DNA of 64,000 bases from Wuchereria bancrofti (taxonomy: Eukaryota; Nematoda; Chromadorea; Rhabditida; Onchocercidae): positions 18,938,525 to 19,002,524 of the forward strand of contig SSBO01000012.1 in the NCBI GenBank assembly GCA_005281725.1, read 5' to 3'. Below the pieces are notes generated by a model. The model was not told the origin of the DNA. It saw nothing but the letters and a program-made list of their open reading frames with translations, and searched no databases. Numbering within the stretch: the first letter of the stretch is position 1; each line of letters begins with the position of its first letter. Positions 1-12,210 of this stretch are shown piece by piece. The position numbers and the translations under genes were made by a program.

Positions 1-181
1 TATACAATAGACTTGAAAAATAAACAGAAGGTCAGAAGAAGTAAAATCTCAAATAAAATCAGTGCTCTGCACTATTTTTTCATTAGGGAATGTTGTAGCT
101 CAGTACACTTGCCTGTGTTAATTAATCCATGTCTTGATAAATTATATTGTTTGTCGTTTGTGATTTAAAGGAATTTTTTAG

Positions 182-2300
182 CTGAAGTCAAGCGAGTTGG
201 TGATACAGTATTAGGCATTGCTACACAATGCGTACAAGCCAAAAATGTAATCAAGACGACACCTCAGACGCTGTCTAATTTGTGTTTGAAAATGAACGTT
301 AAGTTGGGTGGTGTGAATTCGATTCTTCTACCTGCTGTTCGGCCCAGAATTTTTACTGAACCAGGTATGAAACGCACTTGGTTGCATCCGCTTTCCTTTA
401 GGAGTTAAATACTACTTTTTTTTAAAAGAATGGGTCACCTGGATGTTTAGCACTATCTTTTCTCGATAATATCGCTATATGTGATTAACTACTATTGATG
501 TAATATCAGTTTTGAAATTTGTTGTGCGCTTCTTTTTGTACTGGCTGGTATTTTGAATTTAAATGCTTGATCTACTATAATTTTGAAAAATAGGAAAAGC
601 ATTGTGTGAGGGTGTGGCATTTTAGTGATATTCCTTGGTTGTGACATAACCCATCCTCCTGCTGGTGATTCGCGCAAACCGTCCATTGCGGCTGTTGTTG
701 GAAGTATGGATGCTCATCCGTCGCGCTATGCAGCCACAGTCCGTGTGCAAGCTCATAGACAAGTAATAAGATTATTTTTTAAATATAAAATGAAGATACT
801 TCTATTTTTTAACATAATGTGATCTTTTTTTCTCATTTTTCGTATGATGCAGACATTTTTCTTCTTCAGGAAATAATCAGTGACCTTACGTATATGGCGC
901 GCGAACTTCTTATTCAGTTTTATCGTTCCACTCGTTTTAAACCAACTCGAATTATTATTTACCGTGATGGAGTATCAGAGGGACAGTTCTTCAACGTGAG
1001 TATTTTCTAATCATGAATGATGACATGACGTAGATTATGTAGTAGAATATCAATTTTCAATTGGTTTGCAGGTTTTACAATATGAATTGCGAGCATTGCG
1101 CGAGTGTTGCATGTTATTGGAGGAAGACTATCAGCCAGGAATAACATTTATTGCTGTGCAGAAAAGACATCATACCCGTTTGTTTGCTGTTGATAAAAAA
1201 GATCAGGTAATGTGCATTTACATTTGGTAAATAGTTTTACTGCACTACTGATCGATTTGACAGAAGTTTTGAAAATTATTAAATGACAAACATTATGCAA
1301 AACATTCACTTTTATACTGTTTTATGTGCTGTAACAATATACTTTCACCACACAAGATTATTTTTTAAGGTTGGGAAAGCTTTTAATATTCCACCTGGAA
1401 CAACAGTTGATGTCGGTATAACACACCCTACTGAATTTGACTTCTATCTTTGTTCTCATGCAGGAATTCAGGTCTTTCTTTTCTTAAGTGTGATTTCCGT
1501 CGGCTACTAGCTTTTTCTTATAAGTCTAGAAATCAGGGCTGCATTAGGAGATTTTTGAGGAGGAAATTGGAAGGTGGAACTTTATCAAATGCATATTTGA
1601 AATTACTTTTTTTGAAATTTAAAGGTACACCTTCAATTTATCAAACGAAGTTGTTGATGTTATTTGATTTGAAGTATCTGAACTACTTAGCAATGAATGA
1701 ATAATCAGATGTGCCATACATATGTCCGTTGTACAAGATAAAATATACATATGTTTATAATGTATGTTCAGGGAACATCCCGTCCGTCTCATTATCATGT
1801 ACTCTGGGATGATAATCAGTTGAGTGCTGATGAGCTGCAACAATTGACATATCAGATGTGCCATACATATGTCCGTTGTACAAGATCTGTTTCGATTCCT
1901 GCGCCCGCATATTATGCGCATTTGGTGGCGTTCAGAGCACGTTATCATTTGGTTGATCGCGAACATGACAGGTATATAAGATCCACATTATATATATTAT
2001 ATTTCACTGAAATAGGAAAATTTGATAATTTATAATTTCTTAAGATTTATAATTTTATAAAAAAAATTTATAATTTTCAAAATTTGATATTTTCTTGCAG
2101 TCGATACTGGATTTTAAAATAAATTTATTGTAACGGAAAGTAAAGTTGCCTTGTAATAACATTCTTTAACAATGAATAGACTCTGTTACAGTGGCGAAGG
2201 TTCTCAACCTTCTGGAACAAGTGAAGACACGACTTTGAGCAACATGGCACGTGCAGTTCAGGTCCATCCAGATGCAAACAATGTCATGTATTTCGCTTGA
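182..2300 (+). CDS. Argonaute (ALG-1/ALG-2 type), C-terminal PIWI region, partial at 5' end
   Basis: Small-RNA slicer or effector of the miRNA-induced silencing complex in the cytoplasm. Seven exons are visible: 182-364, 626-762, 870-995, 1072-1206, 1370-1471, 1772-1971 and 2192-2300 (stop TGA 2298-2300). All joins keep phase and give about 330 residues, covering the end of the MID domain and the whole PIWI domain. The PIWI catalytic triad is intact: Asp in [11 protein letters not shown], Asp in [10 protein letters not shown] and His in RPSHYHVL, so slicer chemistry is possible. The C-terminus ends in the conserved ...NVMYFA. The first exon starts inside a codon, so the N, PAZ and part of the MID domains lie left of the window. 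From memory the wording is nearly identical to animal AGO1-4 and nematode ALG-1/2 and unlike worm-specific WAGO or PRG proteins. Assignment to ALG-1 versus ALG-2 cannot be made here. Confidence 0.96.
1704..1739 (+). repeat. Partial exon copy inside an Argonaute intron
   Basis: These 36 bases are identical to positions 1851-1886 in the next exon, which encode [11 protein letters not shown]. The copy lies in the intron 1472-1771, 33 bases before the acceptor, in direct orientation. It lacks its own splice sites and is not needed for the reading frame. Confidence 0.95.
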
Positions 2301-4787
2301 AAACGAGTCTTTTTATTATTAACCAAAGTTTTCTTACAGAAAATTATTCAAAATTATCCCCATGCAGTTTATTCACTATTTGCTTTCTTCTGAAGTGTTT
2401 TTTTTTTCTTCAATGCACATGTTATCATTTGTCTTGAATAGAGTGATGTCTACACATAATTCATGCTCATGAGCATATCTGCTTTCTGAATTATTCTTAT
2501 TTCTTCCTTAATACCATTAATATGAGTATGCATATGCCGTCAAAAATCCATTTTTTACTTTTATATGCTTTGAATTTTCTTTTGAAACCCATTCATTTAT
2601 CTTTTTGTCTTTCAGTTGCAGACCTTCATCTTCATCTTATATAAAATTCCCACAGTTTGAAGTTTGAAACGAAAAATACGACCTCTTTCAGCCTTAAGCT
2701 TTACATGACTTCATTATCAGATGGATTGCCTGTTCTAACTGTGTGTCTTGTTCTTTTTCACGGCAAGCAGTCGATTGTTTCCGAGTAGGAGGGAGCGGAA
2801 GCTTTCACAATAATCCATAGATCTTCGTTATTCTAAATTTTGTTATATACTAGACAGTCTTACTTTTTGGTGTATGTGCAATCCACAAACGTAGTATTTT
2901 CTGTCATACAGAAGCTTTTTTCTAATATTAATGCTTTTCTAAATCTTTCTAGCAAATAACCAGTAAAGACGTTTTCATTCTTGCTGATTATGGAGTAATA
3001 GTTTAAATAGATTATATTTTTTTCAAGTAGTGAGTGACAACATTTAATGTATCCATTGTTATTTGCATGCACCCACATATTGCTTTAAATATTCCAGGAA
3101 GGAAGGGGAAAAGACGAGGATTGCGGAGTTTGAGTGTTGTCAGACACTATATTTGAGCATCACTTTGTGTCTGCTTTTGAATAGTTTATTATGGAAGGGA
3201 CATCGAACTAGTGATACAGATGGTGCAACGTGAAGCGTGCCGTGACGATATACAAGTGTGGTCGACCGCCATCCATTTTAAACGGCGGCCTAGACCGGGA
3301 AAATTGTGTCACGGGTACGATTCCGTCACTTATTTGTATTGCATTCATTAAGAAATAAGTTCATACAGATATGATTTGGGTAAGCTGTAGAAGACCCGGT
3401 ATAAAGTAATAAAACGCTTCACTTTGATTTTCGGTTCTGTAGCATGCAAATTGTGGTCATCACTGTCGTGCAGTATGATCCGGTATGTGTTAAAATGACT
3501 AGCAGTTGTCTTTCGTTATCGATACTACTGCCATCTCTCTATTCCTTCATTTCTTGCTTATCTCTAGCAGTGTGTTATCAAGTGAAGTGTCGGTTATATT
3601 GGAGATATCTTAAGATCCACATGCCTTTCAGTGTTCTGCCCCGGTTCACTTCCAGTGAAGCTACTTTTGAATTGATTGTCACCTTTCAGTCTTGTTTGAA
3701 GGAATATTTATAACTGGAGAGCTTTAAATCAGTTTGTTGAGAAAAGTTTCTTTGAATCTAAATTCATCATTGTTATACCTAGGATACGTAGTCTCTCGTT
3801 TTCCTAGGAACCCGGTTATAAATGACTCCCGATGCTACTCATTTCCTTTTTGTGTGATTTTATGAACTGATTCATTTTTCTTTCGTTCTGGTGAGCAGTT
3901 CTACTGAATCTTCCTCTTCCTGCTGATAGTATTCTATTCTCCTTCCTTCTTACTGTTATCGATACTCTTAAAATTCCACTCCCCAGAGCTACTTTTCTGT
4001 TTTTCTCTTTGAAGTTTTTATCTTTTATGAAAGCAAATATACGTCTTCGTTTGTTGCAATAAATCAGTTGGTTTCATAATTTTCACATAGCCCTGTTTTA
4101 CTGCTCTCTGTAACAAAACATTCTTTGGATATGGATGTGCCTCAGGATTGACTGTTACTTGTAAAACCATGAGCGAGAATGTTAGTACATATTTAAATGT
4201 ATAAAGAAATGAAAGAATATGAAGGAGATGGTTCTATCATTGAAGAAACGAGATTATTTATCGAAATGTAGAGAAATGCTGAGGATCCTTTATGATTTGC
4301 ATGAAAACAGAATTGTTGGTTACGATCATTCCATTTTTCATATTCCTAGTAAGTTGTTTGGTCGTCCAGAGGTGTGTGTGGTAGGTAGGCTTAATTTGGT
4401 TTCTCTTATGTCGATAATGGTACCTTTAAAAAAGTGAAGTGATATCGCAGAAGATGACAGCCAATATTATTTTTGTTAATGAGCTTTTCATGTGTAATTT
4501 ATTCATAACCATATTGATAATTAAGGGAAAATAAATCTAATATTCTGTTAAGGTTGAACAATTTAGCAAGAATATTTAAATAATTATAACACATTGATTT
4601 CAGGGAAAACTGTACTTAGAATTTGGATCGCATTTTTAGAAATTTGATAATTTTATATCTAAAAGGGTTTATACAATGCAATTTAAATGTTACCATGTGG
4701 ATATTAGCATATGTTTGAGTGTTTCAGTAAAAGAGTCGGACATCATCATAATTTATCAAGGCAGTCAAAGAACGACGAAATCTCTGA
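2301..4787. other. Intergenic region with a structured GC-rich segment
   Basis: No gene can be supported here. The Argonaute 3' UTR must begin at 2301. Open stretches at 3444-3713 and 4219-4437 lack convincing splice context or a recognisable protein. The segment 3230-3340 is clearly richer in G and C than its surroundings and holds the hairpin listed separately. Confidence 0.6.
3236..3319 (+). ncRNA. Possible structured RNA: two-tier stem-loop
   Basis: An outer stem pairs CGTGCCGTGAC (3236-3246) with GTCACGGGTACG (3308-3319). Nested inside, GGTCGACCGCC (3260-3270) pairs with GGCGGCCTAGACC (3284-3296) as a 5-bp stem, a small internal loop and a 4-bp stem, leaving a 13-base apical loop. The structure stands out in AT-rich DNA. 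It could be an element of the Argonaute 3' UTR, a small RNA precursor or chance. No known family was recognised. Confidence 0.3.
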
Positions 4788-6667
4788 ATGGCGATAGCTG
4801 AAACAAATTCGTGTATGTGAAATGAATAAATTTCACATTTTATGATTATCACAAAATTGACCGTTTATATTTCATTATTTTCTACACGATTATTATTCAC
4901 TTAACTTGTGATTAATTTTTCCTATGTAAAATAATATTTCAAAATTATATATGACTATAATTTAAATTTAAAAAAAACAAATATACACAAAATATCACAT
5001 TCTCTTTCATATCGCAAATATTTCTTTTATTATTTTTTATTATTATTTTTACTTTTGTTTTTTTTCTAGCATTTTCTTCACTTCCTTCCGTTATTGCAAA
5101 CACTTTGCCAATTTATGTAACAATTGAACCGAAACAACTAACTTTTCACGATCATACTAAAACGAGCAGTGTTTTACTGCGCATAATGTTTGTTAACTTT
5201 CATATTTTCATCTGAAATTTAAAATTGGCAGCAATTCAAGAAAAAAAAGAAGAGTAAATTGAATAGAATATAAGAAATATAAGCTTAATTTATTCACTAA
5301 TAAGATGTATGAGTAAAATGATTCAGAAATGTTAGCCGTTTGCGCATTGCATTTCGAATTCGTACCAATACGCCAACACAATATGTTGTTATGCCAGCTA
5401 CCGGTTTCTTATCTGCTAATGAAAGCATTAATGTAGGTGATGTGAAGAAAGGACTGTCATTCTTCACCAATGCATTTAATCTTTTCTTACATTAACATTT
5501 AATCAGTCAATCAATTAATCAATCAATCAGCTAGTCAATAATTCAATGATGGAATGTTAAGATATTAATAACAAATTTAAATATGAGAAGATATCGTCGA
5601 CGACATCGATTCATAATTCAAGCTATGAAAGCAAAAGAAAATGACACAGATCGTAGAAAGATATGGAATGATGCAAGTGTGGAAAATTTGGATTTAGTTC
5701 AGTGTATACGAATCTTTACATTGTTAGTGTAATTAATTATTTAATGGATTCTTTATAATTAGATACTTTGCATAGAAATAAAAAATATTTATGTAGTACA
5801 ATGGAATGACATGATAAAACAGAAAATTTATAAATTTATGATCTTTTTTTTAATCTGTTTCATTCATTAGCATACATACATATATTATTTAAATGTGTTC
5901 ATCCATTGCATATTTTCTTATCTGTAGGAATGAATAAGCAAAATTTCAATAACATTTATTTCCTTATCTGTAGGAAAGCAAACAGACAACGATCGGATAA
6001 ATCAATAAGTGAGGATGAATTTGATGAACTAGCAATACCATCTAGTTCTGAAACAGGTGAATCTGAAACAACCTCACTGCAAGTGCAATTAACGACTGAT
6101 GAAGAAAAATCAACGAAAATAAACGAATTAAATAAACAAATTAATAATAAATTAGGTTCATCTTCTTTACCCTATTTTTTATTTTATGAGAAAAAAAGTA
6201 AAATTAAATGGACTAAATATTTGTTGATAATTTAATGATAATGCTTTCCTAAATATCGCTAATTTGTCATTCTCTTAGAATACATATTGTAACGAGTATA
6301 AGTTTAAATCAAGTTTCTACATATAGACGAAAAGAGAAAAGAATGCGAGAATTTGCTGGAAGCAGTAAATGAAGTAAAAAAATTAGAGATTGATTTGGAT
6401 CGAGCAACAATCCAGTGTAATAATCTCAATAAGAAAATTATTCTCGATGAAGATCAGCAAAAAGTAACAAATAAGTTAAAGCTAACTTTTTTCTTTCGTT
6501 TTTTATTTTTTTTTTTCCTACAATATTAAAAAAAAAATTGATTAAACGATTAACAACAAAAAAAAAAAACCAAGATTATTTGTGGAAAAATTGGAAATTA
6601 TTTTTAGATTATTAAAGAAAAACTAGCAAAAATGGATGCAATTTTGGACACACTGAAAATAAAATGA
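4788..6667 (+). CDS. MSP-domain (VAP-like) protein with coiled-coil tail
   Basis: Seven in-phase exons: 4788-4812, 5070-5187, 5327-5432, 5562-5701, 5974-6155, 6327-6463 and 6608-6667 (stop TGA), giving 255 residues. Residues about 20-130 read as an MSP (major sperm protein) fold. Landmarks are VTIEPKQLTFHDHTKTSSVL, then LRIINVSRLRIAFRIRTNTP, then PATGFLSANESIN, and finally RRHRFIIQAMKAKENDTD followed by KIWNDASVENLDL. This order matches the VAP/MSP domains that bind FFAT motifs at ER contact sites. The second half is acidic, then charged and heptad-like. VAP proteins normally end in a membrane anchor, and none is visible before the stop. The start was chosen because ATG 4788 has a strong GTATGT donor in the right phase. 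The acceptor at 5560-5561 (GTTAAG) is weak. Domain identity is fairly firm; the cellular role is inference. Confidence 0.8.
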
Positions 6668-7628
6668 TGCATTTATCAATTTAAATTCTTTCATAGAGAT
6701 TTAAAATATGGAACAAAAGTTAATAAATGCGTGTTTTGCTGTAGATTTTTTGTCATTTCTAATTTTTTCTATATGTCTTTTCCAGATTTTAAATGAAATG
6801 CAAAAAAAAAAATTAAATTAGTTAAATGATTGAAAAGCATAAATTAAATGGACAAAGTTTAATGATTGGAAGTACTTTTCCAGTCAAAAAATAGAAATAC
6901 ATAAATTTTATTAAATCTTCTACATGTTTCACACACACATACACGCACACATACACACACATACACACGCATACATACACATAAATACACATATATATAT
7001 CAATTCTTGGCACTTATGTTTTAAGTAAAAAACATTTCAAGGCAGTTCCTGATTTTAAATAATTAAAATTATTGGTTAATTGAATTTGTTTATCATTAAA
7101 AAGTCAAATGAATAAAATTTATTAAATTTTCATTATCTAAAAATTTTGTCTGAAATTAATTTTAAAATGATAAGTGAATGACATTTTGTAGCAAATAAAA
7201 AGTGAAATTCTATTGTTAATAACTCATGAACATGTATATATACAATAAATTGTTGTCAGAATTTGCGCATTTAATCTATAATCTTTTCCTACTTTTTTCT
7301 TCCATTTAATTTAAAAACGATTCTTTTGCACATATAATCAACGTCATTTGTGTTATTTTTCTACTGTATCAAATTCTTATCAATACATTATTAATGACCA
7401 ATTAAAAAAACAAATTATGAATTATTTTAAATACAAAATATGCTAGAAAATATCCAAAAGAAATTATCGTTTATCATTTTCTATTCAATAAATTAAATTT
7501 TCATTTGATTATAAATGATAATAAAGTACTGAATCGTAAATAAGATTTAATAAAGATATCACTATAGTAGTTTAAAATATCATGATTTCATTTTCTTAAC
7601 ATCTATCCCAAACTAAATTATTACTTAC
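6668..7628. other. Intergenic AT-rich stretch
   Basis: Apart from the microsatellite, no exon, RNA gene or repeat that I can support was seen in either strand. Confidence 0.55.
6929..6999. repeat. CA/TA-rich microsatellite
   Basis: An imperfect run of ACACAC, ATACAC and ATATAT units. It creates a spurious repetitive open frame on the minus strand. Confidence 0.9.
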
Positions 7629-7726
7629 CTTTAGCCACAGTAGACCACCACTGCATATGCTTGCTTTGATGTCCGACTTTTATTGGTGTTGGCAGTGCAG
7701 GTATTTTATCAATAATTATGTGTTTG
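7629..7726 (-). CDS. Isolated probable exon of an unrecognised gene
   Basis: On the minus strand an acceptor ATTCAG precedes 7726 and a strong donor GTAAGT follows 7629. Between them one frame is open and encodes IPALPTPIKVGHQSKHMQWW followed by STVAK. The composition looks coding, with several W, H and P residues in AT-rich DNA. It enters with one base of a split codon and leaves in phase 1. No partner exon further down could be found. The motif TP.K.G.Q....W.TV resembles the exon at 14959-15044. Confidence 0.45.
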
Positions 7727-8044
7727 CTGAATGGTCAACAAAGCAAAATTAAAAGCAAATTCTCAAAATTATTTCGATTCACCTCTTTGATAGCACAGTT
7801 ACTTGATTTAAGGATGCAAGAGATGGCACATCATGCTACCAGTTCCTGAGGCTATACTAACATTTATTGACATTGATTTTATTTGATTTGTTTCCTGATC
7901 ATCTATCAGATAAATTGATAGAACAGTGACAGCATTCCAAATATTTATTTTTATTCCATAAAACTAAGTGGAAGAGCGTTTTGATTCTTGATGTATTCTC
8001 GATACCGTTTGTAGCAAACGTTTGTTTTTTTCGAAACGTTCCTT

Positions 8045-8108
8045 TTATTCATTTTCCTTTGCAGCCTTCCGTTCCATAAATTTCGCTCGATCCCACAACT
8101 CATTTTTG
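8045..8108 (-). CDS. Possible terminal exon, ELWDRAKFMERKAAKENE*
   Basis: A short coding-like stretch on the minus strand ends with TAA at 8045-8047. A second overlapping frame is also open from an ATG near 8110, so the frame is not certain. It could be the last exon of a gene whose other exons are not clear. Included because base composition rises sharply above the flanks. Confidence 0.25.
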
Positions 8109-8434
8109 AAGAAAGATAATCATTATAATGGATATGGTCAACAAAAAAGTCACTTTTATTTAAATATGCCCGTAAGGCTACGATGAGTAATCACATGAGG
8201 ATAACAGTATAGAATAAGTGTTGTTACTGTCATGTCATTGTCACAATTTATATTTTTTGTGTAGCTTCCTGAGATGACATTGCTTCTTAAGTACTGCTGA
8301 AGAGTCTACTTGACGAGCCGTCAAATAAATGAACAAATGAAGGAACTTTTGAAGAAAGAGTATTAGTTGAAGATGAGAACGAACTAAATTATTTTATCTA
8401 AACTTCGTTGAAATTTTACTTAGTAAGATAAAAA

Positions 8435-10219
8435 TCAACACGGTAACGATCTTTTGAATGATATATTTATCTCGAGTATGGCAAAACGTTTCAACCATAG
8501 TTCATAGTAGAAACATTTAATATCACAATTAAATTTCAAATTTGTTCCTGAGGCAATAGCAAAATAATGAATATTATGATAAATAACAAATGCACGAATT
8601 GTATGTTTTATTATCATTGCTAATATCCAGGTGAATCATCCCAATTTGAATGCTATTTATGCTCTTCGGAATAGGTTGTCATTGTTTTGTTGGTATCTCC
8701 AAAATTTAATTTGTATATTTACGAAATAGTTTAAGTGCAAAAGATTTAAGAGTTAAATTGCCAAACCATGCAGCATATATAGCGGAAAATTAATTTACCC
8801 TAATAAATAAAGTATCTATTATTGTAGGATTAAATATCAGATAAGATTAACCTGAATTTTTCGTTTCGGTACTTTTCACTAATGATTTCAAATTTGATTC
8901 CGGTACTGGATATATCTGAAGTTGAAGTTTCTTATAGCTTTTGCCATTTCATTTTGTTATGAACTTATCCATTGCAAATCCACTTAGAAAATGAATAAAG
9001 TTATCAATGAAGAATAAAAAATGTAAGAAATCAAGGTTGCCTTTTTTGTTTTAGCATACTTTGAGTCTGATTTATTCGATAGCGATAAATTGAATTTCAT
9101 TTTTTTATTGGGTAGTGAATTTGAATCGAAGTTCGATTTTGCTTTCCTGTCAAAGAAGTTTGCAAATATTTTTATGATAACACACAATTTAATCGTTCAC
9201 TAAGGAAACAAATAATTGCTTTACGAGTGAATAAGATTAATACAATTAGATAATTTTGAGGTTGTCATTTATCAAATCTAATCAATTTTAAATTAAATAA
9301 ATAACTTCCGCAAAACGGTCCATATTTACCAGATGCGGGATGTCCGAGCTAATTTATGCTTCGTTTTATTTCCTTTTTTGTTAACAAAATACGGATTATC
9401 TGCTGAATGTGTCTTAATCAGTATTTCGGGAATTTCGCTATCAGATTCGTTTATCTGCAATAGTATACCATATCAGATCCCTTTCTGAACTGCAAAGAAA
9501 AACATATTATCTGTGTGAAATGTGTGGAGAAATAAATTTGCATGAATGAATTCATAAGTATCCATTTGAAAATTTCACCTGAATGAACAAACTACACATT
9601 AACATTTATTACGATGAATAATTAAGTCATATAAATTAGAACATAAATATGATAATCCATCATTAGTAATCTTTTTGCCTACACTCTAATAGTACTAAAT
9701 TATCCAATAAAAGTTTACTGATAACAATGTAACACGCTAAATAGCTTATATCTTGAATTAAGCAGAAAAATAAATGTCATAACAATAAATGTCACCTCTC
9801 GTTCTTGCTGATAATGATGTCGTATTTGATAGAATAATTTGCATATTTTCATAATCGTAAAAAAAATCATTACAAGAGTAAGCAATATAAGAGAAGCGTG
9901 TAACATTGAATTTCCATCAGTTAATTGTAACAAATTACTGTACAAAAGTTTTTCCTTCTCATTTAATAATTGTTGTGAAAGCACTTGTTTATCTGATCCT
10001 TGCATACTAATAAGTTTAGTATTATCTAATGTCTTCATTCCTTCAATTAAACTCATATCTAAAAAAAGAGAAATATTTTAGCAGAAGGTTTCTGTTAACA
10101 AATAGATTTGAAATTATTTCTGATAATGGATAAATTAAAAGTCATTTTTGAACAGCTCCACTGTAAATTACATTTTCGCAGCTCATAAGAATCTGTAGAA
10201 AAAAGCGATCTTCTAGAAT
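8435..10219 (-). CDS. Single-pass membrane protein, unrecognised, 5' end incomplete
   Basis: Six in-phase exons on the minus strand: 10219-10172, 10058-9796, 9454-9330, 9146-9060, 8937-8852 and 8547-8435 (stop TGA). The first two joins are well supported; the acceptor before 8937 is poor. The product is about 240 residues. A polar stretch (SYELRK, SLIEGMKTLDNTKLISMQG) and a Gln/Lys-rich helix are followed by one transmembrane segment, ASLILLTLVMIFFTIMKI. A long basic, Ser/Asn/Lys-rich tail follows, including INESDSEIPEILIKTHSAD. The first visible exon starts inside a codon. A possible starter exon ATGTCAAAAAATTTG lies at 12040-12018 but its phase does not join directly. No family was recognised. 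The gene lies just downstream of the GATA gene on the same strand. Confidence 0.6.
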
Positions 10220-11041
10220 CTATAGAAAGAAAATTTATTAATGTTAATGTTTCAATTTCAAATAAAACCACCGAAAAAAAACACTTCAAATGCAACCGGC
10301 AGCAAATATTCAGAATTTGTGAAAGAATCTTATTCAATTATTGTTTCTTTTTCACCAATAATTATTACAAATATTTATGCAAATTTTTTACTTCTTCATC
10401 TTTGGTTTTTGTCTAATTTTAAAATAATTCAGCCAGCCATGTATTACACACTTTTCATTTATTAGACTAACAAATATTATGAAAATTCTTTAGAATTATA
10501 ATTCTAAAGGTTTATTTTTCAATTTTTTTACTCGAAATTTCGAAATTTTCGTTTTTCAAAAGTAAAATTTTGAATGAAATTTTTTGAAAATTGCTACTTT
10601 ATTTATAGCTTAAATTTTCACAGCTTTTTTCGCATCTTCATTAAATAGGCGGTAATAGGTCTATAAAAATAGGACTCTTCTGAAAATTAATTTAGGAAGA
10701 AATTATAAACATGATTATATGCGCCATTTTTCAATGTGAATATGAAATTGATTTTTGTGTCTTAACTTTTTGGTTGATAAAATGAATCCACTGATAATGA
10801 ATATGATATTTTTTATTGCGTATCATAAAAATAAACGTGTGATTTTACTAATTTTTATTTGCTAGTTTAAAAATTTCTTATTTCATGAATCATTGCGAAC
10901 GAAATGATTAACTGGGCATACTGTAGTCATGACAATAACATTTTTTAGATAAATATTGCAGCAAAGATTACTGTAAGCACACAACGATGTATGACTTTCA
11001 TAAGTGTGACAAACAAATGATCGATATATTTCAACTTGTTG

Positions 11042-11092
11042 AGCAATCAGTTAATTAATTAATTAATTAGTTAGTTAGTTAACTGATTAATG
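11042..11092. repeat. TTAA/TTAG simple repeat with palindromic character
   Basis: Runs of AATTAATTAATTAATTAG and TTAGTTAGTTAA are flanked by matching CAGTTAA and TTAACTG ends. The element is noncoding. Confidence 0.7.
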
Positions 11093-11260
11093 ATGATTGC
11101 AAGCAAATAAGTAGAAATTAGAGATTACTTTTAAAATAATACTGTTTGAAACAAAATTCTTTCATAGTTCATATGTTTGTGTGCATACTATTTGAATTAC
11201 TTTATTTTCATCACTACTATCACCATATCGTAAACGTCAACAGTTTGAAAGAACAACAGA

Positions 11261-11300
11261 GATTGAAGCATGTATGATTTGATTGAAGCATGTATGATTT
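11261..11300. repeat. 20-bp perfect tandem duplication
   Basis: The unit GATTGAAGCATGTATGATTT occurs twice back to back (11261-11280 and 11281-11300). No gene is involved. Confidence 0.95.
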
Positions 11301-12210
11301 GAGAGTTTGAAATGAAATGAGAATAGATTATTTCAGATGCTTACATCTAACAGCCCATATTTTCACCGATAATGACTAATACAATTAGAATTGATTAGTC
11401 TGAAATTGAAAAAGACATAGAATAAAGTTAAAAGCTTAGATTAACCGTAACATTATGTGAAGTAATACTAACCATTTTTGCAGAGAAGAATGAATTATTT
11501 ATTAAAAATAAAAGATTGAGAAAATAAAAGAACAGGCAAGCATGTATTCATTTCTTCAATATTAAAAAGAATTGAAACGATAAACTGAAACTAAACAATT
11601 TGAACCAATCAATAGTTTTTCTACTGTACAAACTTTCTAATATTCGATTAAATAAAGATGGAAAGAATTTAATTATTAATTGCTTGTCATTAATTAATGC
11701 TATCCAAGTTGCAATGTATATGCTGATAATTTACCATACATTTTTTATCAAATTTCATATTTTGGTTCAAATATTTTCTACAGAAAAAAACTATCTTTTT
11801 CAAAAAAATGAGCAAAACAAAAAGTAATGAAGTGATGTGCAATATAATTAATAAAACAATCATACGTACACGTTCACACACGTATAAACTGTTCTTACAA
11901 CAATGCGTCACCTAAATCTTGATAATAAAACACATTACGTTATGTTGTGATAAATTAAATGAACAAAAAACATTTCTCGAAACATATCAAGCTTATATAA
12001 AACTCTAAATAGGTTACTGATCCATCAAATTTTTTGACATCTCAGCGGAAACAACTAAATCCCTCAATTTCACGTTATCATGTAATTAAAGGAAATTATT
12101 ACAAATAAATTAGATAAATTAATATTTACATTGCTGGTAAAATTTGTTAAATGATACACTATCGAATCAATAACCTATTTGACAACCTTATGTATTTGAA
12201 AGCAAAATTT

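Noticed and set aside
3444..3713. Plus-strand 89-residue frame
   Set aside because: No splice context, domain or flanking exons; Ser/Leu/Cys-rich by chance.
4219..4437. Plus-strand 72-residue frame
   Set aside because: No recognisable protein; lies upstream of the MSP gene with no joining splice sites.
6822..7013. Minus-strand open frame of alternating Cys/Val/Tyr
   Set aside because: It is the translation of a CA/TA microsatellite.
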